This document shows positions 27,042 to 35,987 of a stretch of 64,000 nucleotides of DNA, piece after piece (the stretch's first letter is position 1; every line of letters starts with the position of its first letter). Source of the stretch: Pedosphaera parvula Ellin514 (lineage in GTDB: Bacteria; Verrucomicrobiota; Verrucomicrobiia; Limisphaerales; Pedosphaeraceae); assembly GCF_000172555.1 (NCBI RefSeq), contig NZ_ABOX02000002.1, positions 248,001-312,000 on the forward strand. The letters run 5' to 3'. A program made the position numbers and the translations under genes. Below the pieces are notes generated by a model. That model had not been told where the DNA came from, ran no database searches, and saw only the letters and a list, made by a program, of their open reading frames with translations.

Positions 27042-28151
27042 ATGCCAAGCATCATGGGGATTACCCAGAGCGGATTTGATCCAGCAAGCCGGTTTCGTTT
27101 TATACAATTTATACCGTACCTCAAAAAAGCCGGTTGGGTCGTCAAGCACCGTCCGAATTGGCCCGACCGTCAATGGAGCAGTCCTTTGCGGTTACGCATG
27201 GCCCGGGCGCTGCATTACCGCGCTGGCCGGTTGCTGATGAAAGCCAGCCGATTCAAAGATGCTCTGGAAAGCAGAAAGTACGATGTCATTTTTGCGAATC
27301 GGGATTTTGCCGGTGAAGGTCCCATTCTGCATCGATTTTTTCGCCCGCTGGCCAGGCGATGCATATATGACTTTGACGATGCGATCTTTATAGGACCGAA
27401 CGAGAAGTTGGTGCGTTGGATGTGTGCCAATGCGCAATGGGTCACGCCGGGAAATGAATATCTGGCCGATTATGCCCGGCAGTATACTGAGCGTGTAACG
27501 GTGATTCCCACCGTTATTGATACCGAAACCTATATTCCCCGGCTCTATTCCAACTTTGAGAAGCAACAGGTGGTTCGTGTTGGTTGGAGCGGTTCGGATC
27601 AATCAATTCAGGCAACGCTTGTTCCTCATCTCGAAATGCTGGCCAAGTTGCAGGCCAAGGTGGATTTCGAACTTGTGGTCATCACCAATACCAAACCGCA
27701 GTTGCCTGTTACTGATTTGCGCTGGTCGTTCATTCCCTGGTCGCAGCATCAGGAACCCTTTATGGGTTCCAAGTTCGATATCGGTATCATGCCCCTCCTG
27801 GATAATGAGTTTCAGAAGGGAAAATGCGGTCTGAAACTTTTACAATACATGGCGGCTGCGCTACCAACGGTGGCCTCTCCGGTGGGGGTAAACAAAGCGA
27901 TCGTCAAACATGGTGTAACCGGGATGCTGGCTGCAAAAGAGGAGGAATGGCACCGGGCATTGGAGCTTTTGATCCGTGATGCGCGGGTGAGATCAAGGAT
28001 GGGACGGGCTGGCAGGCAGATCTGTGAACAGGAATATTCCGTGAACCGGTGGTTACCCATCCTGATAGGCATTTTCAATGCAACCAGACAACGAGAGGTT
28101 CTGAATGCAGCCAAAGATGATGAACTCAACCGGAGCACTGTGCCGTCTTAG
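27042..28151 (+). CDS. glycosyltransferase family 4 (GT-B)
   Basis: 369 residues, starting after an AGGAG site (27031-27035). N-terminal acceptor domain (RFRFIQFIPYLKKAGW, CIYDFDDAIF), C-terminal donor domain with VVRVGWSGSDQS and the FQKGKCGLKLLQYMAAALPTVASPVGVN segment that holds the E/K-rich pocket of GT4 enzymes. The 3' end overlaps the next gene by 47 bp. Donor sugar unknown. Confidence 0.87.
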   Translation: MPSIMGITQSGFDPASRFRFIQFIPYLKKAGWVVKHRPNWPDRQWSSPLRLRMARALHYRAGRLLMKASRFKDALESRKYDVIFANRDFAGEGPILHRFFRPLARRCIYDFDDAIFIGPNEKLVRWMCANAQWVTPGNEYLADYARQYTERVTVIPTVIDTETYIPRLYSNFEKQQVVRVGWSGSDQSIQATLVPHLEMLAKLQAKVDFELVVITNTKPQLPVTDLRWSFIPWSQHQEPFMGSKFDIGIMPLLDNEFQKGKCGLKLLQYMAAALPTVASPVGVNKAIVKHGVTGMLAAKEEEWHRALELLIRDARVRSRMGRAGRQICEQEYSVNRWLPILIGIFNATRQREVLNAAKDDELNRSTVPS

Positions 28152-29226
28152 CGGGTGGCGCAAGCCGAGCGACGATTCCGCCGCCTTTTCGGATTGTACG
28201 CTGATTGTGCCAACGTATCGTCGCCCGAAGGAAATAGTCGCCTTGCTCAATCTGCTCACCACATTGCCCGATGTTCCCGGGGAAGTGGTAGTGGTGGATG
28301 GTTCGCCTGAAGACAGCGTAAATAAGAGCATTTCTGAATGGGCAAATGCGCAGCGGTTGCAATTTGATCTAGTGTATGTAAAGAGTCCGCCGGGACTTAC
28401 CCGGCAGCGCAATGTTGGACTCGATGTTTGTTCACGCAGTTTTATCTTTTTTCTGGATGATGATTGTCTCCCTGAACCGGGCTATTTTGGGTCGATTCGG
28501 CAGGTCTTTGCCGAAGATGTCAGGAGTGAAATTGGAGCGGTGCGGGGCTTTCTGACCAATGGTATCAACAAGCCTCTGACTCTCCTCTGGCGATTGCGGT
28601 ATGCATTGAAGTTCGTGCCCCGCGGAGAACCTGGGCAATACCATGCTTGCGGGACATCGGGCACCTGGGATTCAGTTCCCAGATTTAACGGAGTTCGCAA
28701 AATCGATGTTCTGGCGGGCGGGGCTTCAGCGTACCGCAGGGAAGTATTCCAGAAACACCGTTTTTCCGAGTTCTTTTACGGCTACGCCCAAGGTGAGGAT
28801 TTGGAAATGTCCCGGCGCATAGCCAGGGATTGGAAGTTGGTGATCTGTGGGGATGCCTTGGTAGACCATCATCATCAGGATACGGGAGGCAGACCCTCTG
28901 GTTTTCCCCGGGGCAGAATGGCGGTTCGTAATCGATACTTCATTTGGAAGCGACATTCCCCGGAGGCAGGAATGATGGATTGCATCCGGTTTTGGGGCGA
29001 CCATCTGCTGATATTCTGCTACTACCTGCTTGGATTTTGCCGGCATCCTTCTCAAGGTTACTATCTCTCCTACACATTCGGAACTTTGTATGGAGCTATT
29101 GAATCCTTGATTACGCCTCCGCATTACGAGGAGCCTCCAGCCAAAAAGGAATTTGAAGTTTGTTTTACCGAACTGAAGACCAAAACCAGGTCAGATAGTG
29201 CAGAAAGCTTATGCGCGCAGGCTTGA
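28105..29226 (+). CDS. glycosyltransferase family 2 (GT-A)
   Basis: 373 residues. GT-A fold: CTLIVPTYRRPKEIVALLN, VVVDGSP, the metal-binding FFLDDDCLPEPGYF, and a later GYAQGEDLEMSRR (catalytic ED). The ATG at 28105 lies within the previous gene but has a good GAGAGG site 6-7 nt upstream, so the 47-bp overlap appears real. The C-terminus has a hydrophobic stretch (DHLLIFCYYLLGFC) that may touch the membrane. Confidence 0.87.
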   Translation: MQPKMMNSTGALCRLSGWRKPSDDSAAFSDCTLIVPTYRRPKEIVALLNLLTTLPDVPGEVVVVDGSPEDSVNKSISEWANAQRLQFDLVYVKSPPGLTRQRNVGLDVCSRSFIFFLDDDCLPEPGYFGSIRQVFAEDVRSEIGAVRGFLTNGINKPLTLLWRLRYALKFVPRGEPGQYHACGTSGTWDSVPRFNGVRKIDVLAGGASAYRREVFQKHRFSEFFYGYAQGEDLEMSRRIARDWKLVICGDALVDHHHQDTGGRPSGFPRGRMAVRNRYFIWKRHSPEAGMMDCIRFWGDHLLIFCYYLLGFCRHPSQGYYLSYTFGTLYGAIESLITPPHYEEPPAKKEFEVCFTELKTKTRSDSAESLCAQA

Positions 29227-30728
29227 AAAGCTTTACTCCAGCCATTCGATACTGGAATCCACCTGGATTGCCATCAGCATTGATTGTTTCTGCAACGCGC
29301 ACTCCCGCGAAAGCTGCCTCATTTAATCCGACTCCAATATTGGCTCAGGTGCTTTTTTGTGTGCTGTTGACAGGAGGAGTGCTGGCCACAGGCAGGGCCC
29401 GGTTGGCAGGCATCGTTTTCTGGGGAGCATTGGGCCTGATCCTGGTACGGCAATTCGTCTGGGGAGGAAGCCTGAAGGTGTTATGTCTATTGATCGGGAC
29501 AGCGCCTTTCATCAATTTGCTCAGAGGTTTCGCCTTATATAACATCGTCATTCTCCTGTTTGTTGCTGCGTTGACATATCACATGATTAGCAGGCCGGGG
29601 GAGATGAGACTAATCTGGCGCAAAGCCTCCTTACTCAAACCGATGTTTGTTTGCATCGCCGCCTTCTATGCACTGAGCCTGTTCAACACGCGCGATTATT
29701 CCGTAAATTTACGATTGTTTGAGTTGGCTCTTACTCTGATGGTATTGTTGATCCTGGGACAGAATCCGGTAGCGCTTGGGACTGCGCTGACAGCGAATTT
29801 GGTTTCTGCCTGGGTGGTGGGGTTTTCACTGCTGTCGCAGATGAATTCCAGCTCGGTAGCGCGGCTGGGGATGATTGTCATGGACGGCCAGACCCTTGGC
29901 AATCCCATCCAGCTTGGTTTGCCGCTGGCTTTTGGCTTTCTTGCGTTGATCATTGACCGGGGTTATTGGCTGAATTTGCAACACAGACCGGTTTTACGGT
30001 ACTGCATGCTGGTTCCAACGTTGCCTCTGCTGGCGCTCACGACTTCGCGATCAGCCTGGTTGGTCGCTGCGGGGGGGATCATGGTTACTTTCCTGGCTGG
30101 CAAAAAGCAACGGATCATCATGTTGATGACTATCGCATTGGGCTTTCTTGCCTTTCAGGCGGTCCTACTCAGTCCCTATGGGAAATCTTTGAAAAAGGGT
30201 TTGGACCGTACGTTTAGTGAACGGCGCACTGCATCACAACGGACCAGCGGGCGGTCGGATCAGTGGCGGGTTTCTTATTACGCCTTTACGGAATCACCCG
30301 TTACGATGCTGATAGGCCATGGGCCCGGGAGGGGGGCGGAGGTGTATGCCGACTATTCTCATGAGGTGGGAGGAGTCAAATACGCGGTTGGCAAGAAAGT
30401 GGCTCTTCATTCCTTGTTCATGCAGGTGGCAGTTGAGGCTGGATGCTTGGGACTATCACTGCTGGGGCTCTGGCTGTTTCTAATTTTTATAAGAATCACA
30501 CGTCAAACGCTGTTACATCGGGCAATGCTGCCACTGGCCTGCTATTTCGGATATTTATTCGTGGTGATCACGGTCTCTGGAAACGATGTTAACTCCGGCA
30601 TCCTCCTCGGCCTCGCCTTACTGGGAAGCATGGTCGTGCCTGCCCAAACCACCAAACGGCAGGCCATGCGAGTCCAACTGGAGGGCCGCGCTCGTTTGAA
30701 TCATAAGACAGCTTTCTCCGCCACCTAA
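29211..30728 (+). CDS. O-antigen polymerase/ligase-like membrane protein (Wzy/WaaL family)
   Basis: 505 residues, start overlapping the previous gene by 16 bp. About 11-12 transmembrane helices. The large periplasmic loop in the second half holds the Wzy_C-type region RTSGRSDQWRVSYYAFTESP and the HSLFMQVAVEAGCLGL motif seen in O-antigen ligases and polymerases. In a locus with flippase, OPX and Wzc it is the best candidate for the repeat-unit polymerase Wzy. Confidence 0.83.
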   Translation: MRAGLKSFTPAIRYWNPPGLPSALIVSATRTPAKAASFNPTPILAQVLFCVLLTGGVLATGRARLAGIVFWGALGLILVRQFVWGGSLKVLCLLIGTAPFINLLRGFALYNIVILLFVAALTYHMISRPGEMRLIWRKASLLKPMFVCIAAFYALSLFNTRDYSVNLRLFELALTLMVLLILGQNPVALGTALTANLVSAWVVGFSLLSQMNSSSVARLGMIVMDGQTLGNPIQLGLPLAFGFLALIIDRGYWLNLQHRPVLRYCMLVPTLPLLALTTSRSAWLVAAGGIMVTFLAGKKQRIIMLMTIALGFLAFQAVLLSPYGKSLKKGLDRTFSERRTASQRTSGRSDQWRVSYYAFTESPVTMLIGHGPGRGAEVYADYSHEVGGVKYAVGKKVALHSLFMQVAVEAGCLGLSLLGLWLFLIFIRITRQTLLHRAMLPLACYFGYLFVVITVSGNDVNSGILLGLALLGSMVVPAQTTKRQAMRVQLEGRARLNHKTAFSAT

Positions 30729-30760
30729 CCATTCATTCGCCTGACAGATCACATTTAATC

Positions 30761-31396
30761 ATGAACTGGCTTTCGGATTTTCGATGCGATTTGCAAAAAT
30801 ACGCCCTGCTCAATCAAGGGAGCTGGTGGAAGCAATTGTTGTTGGAGCAGGGACTGTGGGCATTGTTGGAATATCGAATTGAGGCGGCTTTGCAGCGGAG
30901 TAATTTGCCGGGGATTATCAAAATTCCCATGCGAGTTCTGATGTTGCCGTGGCGCAAGTTGGTGGAAATTGCGACCGGCATCATTCTTCCCTGCACGGCA
31001 GTGATCGGACCAGGATTGCACCTGCCGCATTGCGGGTTTCGTGTAGTGAATGCCGCAACGGTAATTGGGGCTGATTGTTGCATCAGCCAGGGGGTTACCA
31101 TAGGAGTTTCCGGCAGGGGGGAGCGACGAGGTGTGCCGGTGATTGGAGATCGGGTTTACTTCGGTGCCAATGCCGTGGTGGTCGGAAAAATTATCATAGG
31201 CAGCGATGTCTGCATCGGAGCGAACTCAGTTGTAAATCGAAACGTATTACCTCATTGCACCGTTAGCGGCATTCCCGCCGTGACCATCAACAATTTGGGT
31301 TCCGAAGATTATATAACCGTAACGACTGGCAGCGTTCGCGAGAAGAAGATGGCTGGACTGGCTTTCGTGGCCAAAGTGCGGAATCAATCGGTATAG
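30761..31396 (+). CDS. hexapeptide-repeat O-acetyltransferase (CysE/WcaB-like)
   Basis: 211 residues. N-terminal helical part, then a left-handed beta-helix: ATVIGADCCISQGVTIG, VPVIGDRVYFGANAVVVG, IIIGSDVCIGANSVVNRNV, ending SGIPAV. The catalytic-type histidine lies in LHLPHCGFRV, as in serine acetyltransferases. Inside a polysaccharide locus it most likely adds O-acetyl groups to a sugar rather than making O-acetylserine. It lies 32 bp after the polymerase gene. Confidence 0.87.
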   Translation: MNWLSDFRCDLQKYALLNQGSWWKQLLLEQGLWALLEYRIEAALQRSNLPGIIKIPMRVLMLPWRKLVEIATGIILPCTAVIGPGLHLPHCGFRVVNAATVIGADCCISQGVTIGVSGRGERRGVPVIGDRVYFGANAVVVGKIIIGSDVCIGANSVVNRNVLPHCTVSGIPAVTINNLGSEDYITVTTGSVREKKMAGLAFVAKVRNQSV

Positions 31397-31397
31397 G

Positions 31398-32609
31398 GTG
31401 CTTAGAACGTATATGCTCCATTCCAAAAAGCTTCTGGTGGTCGCCAGAGTCAATCATTACCAATACCAAGGGAAGCTGTATGCGTCTGGCCCTTATGCTC
31501 GGGAACTGGAGAAATGGGCGGAGATTTTTTCCGAAGTCACAATTGCAGGCTCACTCCTGCAAGGACGACCGACCGGGGATTGCATTCCATTCCAGCGAGA
31601 AAATATCCGGATTGTTCCAGTATCTGAGACCCAGGCCAGTGGGGTTGGGGCCAGGTGGAAACAATTTTGTTTGTTGCCTCGAGTCATCTGGCAACTGGCA
31701 GGTTATATGCGACGGGCAGATGTGATTCATGTGCGGTGCCCCTGCGACCTTGGATTGTTGGGAATTATTTTGGCTCCAATTTTTTCACGTCATCTCATTG
31801 CGAAGTATGCATCAGAATGGCTGCCGTTTAAGGGTGAAGCATGGGCATGGAGGCTTCAAAGGAACATCCTGCGGTCATTCTGGTGGCGCGGGTTGGTGAC
31901 CATTTATGGACGATGGCCGAATCAGCCGGCTAAAGTGAAACCTTTTTTTACTTCGGTTCTGACCCGGGACCAGCTGGCGAGGGCTCGTCAAGCTGCAAGC
32001 CAGTATAAACCCTTTAATTCTCTCAAGGTAATTTATGTCGGACGGCTTTCCGCTTCCAAAAATGTGGATGTGTTGTTGACGGCCGTGGCGAAGGTAAAGG
32101 CTGCCGGCAAAGCAGTGGAATGCACCATTGTTGGTGACGGACCAGAAAGAAGTGCATTGGAGGCGCAGACAATCCGCCTTGGTTTGAGCCAGCGAGTAAC
32201 TTTTACAGGGGGACTGGCATTCGAAAGCGTCTTGAACTATTACGAACAGGCAAATGTTCTGGTGCTGGCATCCAGCGTCGAAGGTTGGGGGAAGGCCCTG
32301 GTTGAAGGAATGGCTTTCGGTCTGGTTTGTATCGGAACTGAACGCGGAATAATGCCACAAATGCTCGGAGAGGGACGCGGCCTGCTCGTGCCTGTGAGAG
32401 ATGCGGAAGCGCTCGCCAGGAGGTTGGAATGGATCACGGAGAATGAGAAGGAGTCTGCTGCCATGGCGGTGAGAGCAGCAGCATGGGCTCAATGCTATTC
32501 TCTCGACGGTTTGTGCGAGGCACTCCGTAAGCTGATGAGCGAGGAGTGGGGCTTCGAGATGGCTCCAAAAGCGGCGGATAAAAGTCAGGAGGAGGTGTTT
32601 GCCAAATGA
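31398..32609 (+). CDS. glycosyltransferase family 4
   Basis: 403 residues from a GTG at 31398; an ATG at 31413 is an equally possible start. GT4 donor domain: LKVIYVGRLSASKNVDVLLTAV, CTIVGDGPERSALE, VTFTGGL, VLASSVEGWGKALVEGMAFG (E-x7-E motif). Overlaps the next start by 4 bp (ATGA). First of four consecutive GT4 genes. Confidence 0.88.
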   Translation: MLRTYMLHSKKLLVVARVNHYQYQGKLYASGPYARELEKWAEIFSEVTIAGSLLQGRPTGDCIPFQRENIRIVPVSETQASGVGARWKQFCLLPRVIWQLAGYMRRADVIHVRCPCDLGLLGIILAPIFSRHLIAKYASEWLPFKGEAWAWRLQRNILRSFWWRGLVTIYGRWPNQPAKVKPFFTSVLTRDQLARARQAASQYKPFNSLKVIYVGRLSASKNVDVLLTAVAKVKAAGKAVECTIVGDGPERSALEAQTIRLGLSQRVTFTGGLAFESVLNYYEQANVLVLASSVEGWGKALVEGMAFGLVCIGTERGIMPQMLGEGRGLLVPVRDAEALARRLEWITENEKESAAMAVRAAAWAQCYSLDGLCEALRKLMSEEWGFEMAPKAADKSQEEVFAK

Positions 32610-33718
32610 AGCTTGTAGGCGTTATGCAGGTGACAGACTCACTTGCTCCGGGGGGATTGGAACGTGTGGCAGTAAATCTGGCAAACAGCCTGCCGCGGGA
32701 ACGTTACCATTCGCACCTCTGCTGCACGCGTGAAGGAGGGCCGCTGGCCAGCCTGGTCAATTCAGATGTTCATAGATTGGATTTGCAACGACGGGGCAGA
32801 CTGGACTTACGGGCCATCCGGCGTCTCGCGGAATACATTCAGGAACATAAAATCAAGATTTTACATGCGCATGGGACGTCCCTATTCACGGCGGTTCTGG
32901 TTTCCCTGCTGAAACCTTATCCAGCAGTTGTATGGCACGATCATTTCGGCAGATATGCAACCGAAACGCGACCGGTCTGGCTATATAGATTAGCCACGCG
33001 CCGAGTTGCGGGGGTGATCACCGTCAGCCAGCCACTGGCACAATGGTCGAGAGAGCGTTTGCGCGTGGAAACCGACCGAGTCTGGCGCGTTCCAAATTTT
33101 GTATCGGAACCCAGAGCAATTGGAAAACATCCTGAACTTCCTGGTAATTTCGGGCTGAGAATTGTTTGTGTGGCAAACCTGCGCCCTGAAAAGGATCATC
33201 CCACACTGTTGGAAGCGATGCGGTGGGTGGTAAAGGAAATGCCTGAAACCCATCTGCTGCTGCTTGGCAGGTCCGGAGATAAAATCTATTCGGCACAGGT
33301 CCATAAAATCATTGCCGAGAGCGGACTGGCCGCGAACGTTACGTGGCTGGGTTCGCGCGCTGACGTTCATGAGATCCTGAGAAATTGCGAAGTGGGCGTG
33401 CTGAGTTCCTTATCTGAGGGAGCGCCATTGGCATTGATCGAATACGGTTTTGCGGGATTGGCGGTGGTTGCGACGAGGGTGGGGCAGTGCGCTGAAATTC
33501 TGGATGAGGGGCGGTGCGGGTTGCTGGTGCCGCCTTCAGCCCCGGAATTGCTGGGCAAGGCGATTCTGACATTAATCAAATCCTGCGTGAAACGAGCGGC
33601 GCTGGGCAACCAGTTTAAGCAGCATGTATTGGAGAACTACAGCGAAGGCCGAATAATCAAGCAACTGGATCAAATATACGAAACGGTTTTGAACGGTCGG
33701 GGACAGGAGAGAATATGA
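32606..33718 (+). CDS. glycosyltransferase family 4
   Basis: 370 residues. N-terminal MQVTDSLAPGGLERVAVNLAN (glycine loop of GT4 acceptor domain), VWHDHFGRYATE, donor part RIVCVANLRPEKDHPTLLEAM, VTWLGSRADVHEILRNCEVGVLSSLSEGAPLALIEYG. Start overlaps the previous stop by 4 bp and its stop overlaps the next start by 4 bp, indicating translational coupling. Sugar specificity unknown. Confidence 0.9.
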   Translation: MKLVGVMQVTDSLAPGGLERVAVNLANSLPRERYHSHLCCTREGGPLASLVNSDVHRLDLQRRGRLDLRAIRRLAEYIQEHKIKILHAHGTSLFTAVLVSLLKPYPAVVWHDHFGRYATETRPVWLYRLATRRVAGVITVSQPLAQWSRERLRVETDRVWRVPNFVSEPRAIGKHPELPGNFGLRIVCVANLRPEKDHPTLLEAMRWVVKEMPETHLLLLGRSGDKIYSAQVHKIIAESGLAANVTWLGSRADVHEILRNCEVGVLSSLSEGAPLALIEYGFAGLAVVATRVGQCAEILDEGRCGLLVPPSAPELLGKAILTLIKSCVKRAALGNQFKQHVLENYSEGRIIKQLDQIYETVLNGRGQERI

Positions 33719-34833
33719 ATGTTCCCGTGTTGTTGGTGGGAAACTTTCTTTCCGCTTCCGGTGGGTCACGCGGCGTATGTGAGGAGCTGGCTTTAAGGTT
33801 GTCCGCCAGCGCAACCAAAGTATTAACCACGTCGAACAAGCCGAATAAAATCCTGAGAATCTGCGATATGCTCCGAACCATATTCAAGGTTCGGCATGAA
33901 TACAAAGTAGCCCAGGTGGATGTTTACAGTGGGCCAGCCTTCATTTGGGCTGAACTTACCTGCGCTTTGCTGCGGAGTTTGAAAAAGCCATATGTCCTCA
34001 CACTCCACGGCGGGAATCTTCCCAGGTTCTCCAAGGAATGGCCGAAGCGTGTAACAAAATTACTATCATTCGCGGAAGTGGTGACCACTCCATCCAGATA
34101 TTTGTTGGAGCAGATGATTCATTATCGAGGTGATCTTCTGCTTCTGCCCAATGCATTGGATCTGCAGCGGTATGAATGTAAAATCAGAGATCCGGCGCAA
34201 CCAAAGCTGGTGTGGCTACGCGCGTTTCATGAGATTTATAACCCCTCGCTCGCTGTTCGGGTGGTTCGGTTTTTGGCAGACAAATTTCCGGAAGTACAGC
34301 TAACCATGATAGGCCCGGACAAAGGGGATGGGAGTTTGAAGCAGACTCAAAATCAGGCATACGCCCTGGGAGTTGCGGATAGAATTACGATTGCGGGAGG
34401 GGTGCCAAAGGAGAAGGTTGGGGAATGGTTGAACCGCGGAGATATTTTTCTGAACACCACAAATGTTGATAATGCCCCGGTGAGTGTGATTGAGGCGATG
34501 GCCTGCGGGTTGTGTGTGGTCAGCACCAATGTTGGCGGATTGCCTTACCTCCTGGATGACGGTTACAACTCCTTATTGACCCCGTCCAATAATGCCGAAG
34601 CGATGGCGCTCGCGACGAGACGCATATTAACCAACCCGGCTCTGGGCAGACAACTATCCAAAAATGGACGCACAAAAGCTGAACAGCACGACTGGTCGGT
34701 TGTGTTGCCTCAATGGGAAGCATTGTTTCAGTCCATCGCAAAGTCACGACTCTCAGATCATCATCATCGGGATGTATTCAGGAGCAATGAAAACGAGGCG
34801 TTGACTCCAATGACGAAGCGGCGATCGTTGTGA
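33715..34833 (+). CDS. glycosyltransferase family 4
   Basis: 372 residues. FLSASGGSRGVCEELALRL, TLHGGNLPRF, VTTPSRYLLEQM, donor motifs KLVWLRAFHEIYNPSLAVRV, ITIAGGVPKEKVGEWLNRGDIFLNTT and APVSVIEAMACGLCVVSTNVGG (nucleotide-sugar pocket). Coupled by 4-bp overlaps on both sides. The C-terminal ~25 residues (HHHRDVFRSNENEALTPM) are a low-complexity tail. Confidence 0.9.
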   Translation: MNVPVLLVGNFLSASGGSRGVCEELALRLSASATKVLTTSNKPNKILRICDMLRTIFKVRHEYKVAQVDVYSGPAFIWAELTCALLRSLKKPYVLTLHGGNLPRFSKEWPKRVTKLLSFAEVVTTPSRYLLEQMIHYRGDLLLLPNALDLQRYECKIRDPAQPKLVWLRAFHEIYNPSLAVRVVRFLADKFPEVQLTMIGPDKGDGSLKQTQNQAYALGVADRITIAGGVPKEKVGEWLNRGDIFLNTTNVDNAPVSVIEAMACGLCVVSTNVGGLPYLLDDGYNSLLTPSNNAEAMALATRRILTNPALGRQLSKNGRTKAEQHDWSVVLPQWEALFQSIAKSRLSDHHHRDVFRSNENEALTPMTKRRSL

Positions 34834-35987
34834 AATCACACTGTTACTTCATAGGGACCACACTGGCGGACAATCCGGTGCCTCACCATTTTGTTGCTTT
34901 GGCAAACGAGTTGGTGCGGAGGGGAGAGCAGGTCGTAATTCTTGCGCCGCATCGCCGACTGGACCTGGAGGATCACACAGCCAATCCCGCCATCTACACC
35001 TGGCCTTCAGAGCGGCCAACCCGAATTGTTGACATGCTCTTTTTATTCCGGTTGATCCGGAAATATCGGCCGGCCTGCATGATTTCAAATTTTGGTGCCG
35101 TCAATATCATGATGTTAACTGGATGGCTTACGAGGGTGCCTGCGCGTATAGCATGGTATCACACGATTAGCGGTCAATTAGCGCAGGATAACGTGGCGCC
35201 ACAATGGAGACAGAAGTTACTTCGGCTGCGGAAGCGGGTGGTGTACCGTGCTGCCACTCACGTGGCGGCGAATTCAGTTGCCAGCGCGAAAGATGTTCAG
35301 GAGACGTATGGAGTTTTGGCCTCAAAATGCAGTGTTCTCTTTAACTCGCTGGCTGATCCAAAACTGACGACTCAACTTAAAGACCTGCATCCTGAAAAGG
35401 GAAGGTTTGTTTGTGTCGGGAGGCTATTCCCATCCAAGGGACAGGACGTGCTGATTCGGGCACTCGCAATTCTAAAAAGTAAGACCGCGTCATTTCATGT
35501 CGATTTTGTAGGGGATGGGCCTGCCCTGGTTGATTTACAACAATTGGCCCGCAGTCTGGGCGTCGAGAAACACTGCACATTTGTCGGCAGGCTGGCACAT
35601 CCCAAAGTTCTAAATCGGATGGCGACCGCGGTGGCTACCATTGTGCCAAGCAGAAATGAGGCTTTTGGCCTGGTTAACATCGAATCGATGGCCGTGGGAA
35701 CACCCATCATTGCTTCGAAAGTGGGAGGCATTGTTGAAATTGTAAGAGATGGCGTGGATGGGTTCCTGGTCTCCCCGGATGATCCGCAATCCCTGGCGGA
35801 TAAGCTTTATGCTCTGATGAGTAATCCCGACCTGCGTAGGGAAATGTCGTTGAATGCGAGAAAGCGTTTTCTCGCCACGTTTGAACAACATCATGTTATC
35901 CAACAACAGGCGGATTGGCTGGAAGCAATCATGGCAGGTGAACCCAAGCCGGCAATCGTGGATGTGAGCTATGGCACATTATCTTGA
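34830..35987 (+). CDS. glycosyltransferase family 4
   Basis: 385 residues from a GTG that overlaps the previous TGA by 4 bp (GTGA). N-terminal HFVALANELVRRGEQVVILAP; donor domain GRFVCVGRLFPSKGQDVLIRAL, FVGDGPALVDLQQLARSLG, CTFVGRLAHPKVL, VPSRNEAFGLVNIESMAVGTPIIASKVGGIVE. A strong GT4 match. Overlaps the next gene by 17 bp. Confidence 0.9.
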   Translation: MKSHCYFIGTTLADNPVPHHFVALANELVRRGEQVVILAPHRRLDLEDHTANPAIYTWPSERPTRIVDMLFLFRLIRKYRPACMISNFGAVNIMMLTGWLTRVPARIAWYHTISGQLAQDNVAPQWRQKLLRLRKRVVYRAATHVAANSVASAKDVQETYGVLASKCSVLFNSLADPKLTTQLKDLHPEKGRFVCVGRLFPSKGQDVLIRALAILKSKTASFHVDFVGDGPALVDLQQLARSLGVEKHCTFVGRLAHPKVLNRMATAVATIVPSRNEAFGLVNIESMAVGTPIIASKVGGIVEIVRDGVDGFLVSPDDPQSLADKLYALMSNPDLRREMSLNARKRFLATFEQHHVIQQQADWLEAIMAGEPKPAIVDVSYGTLS

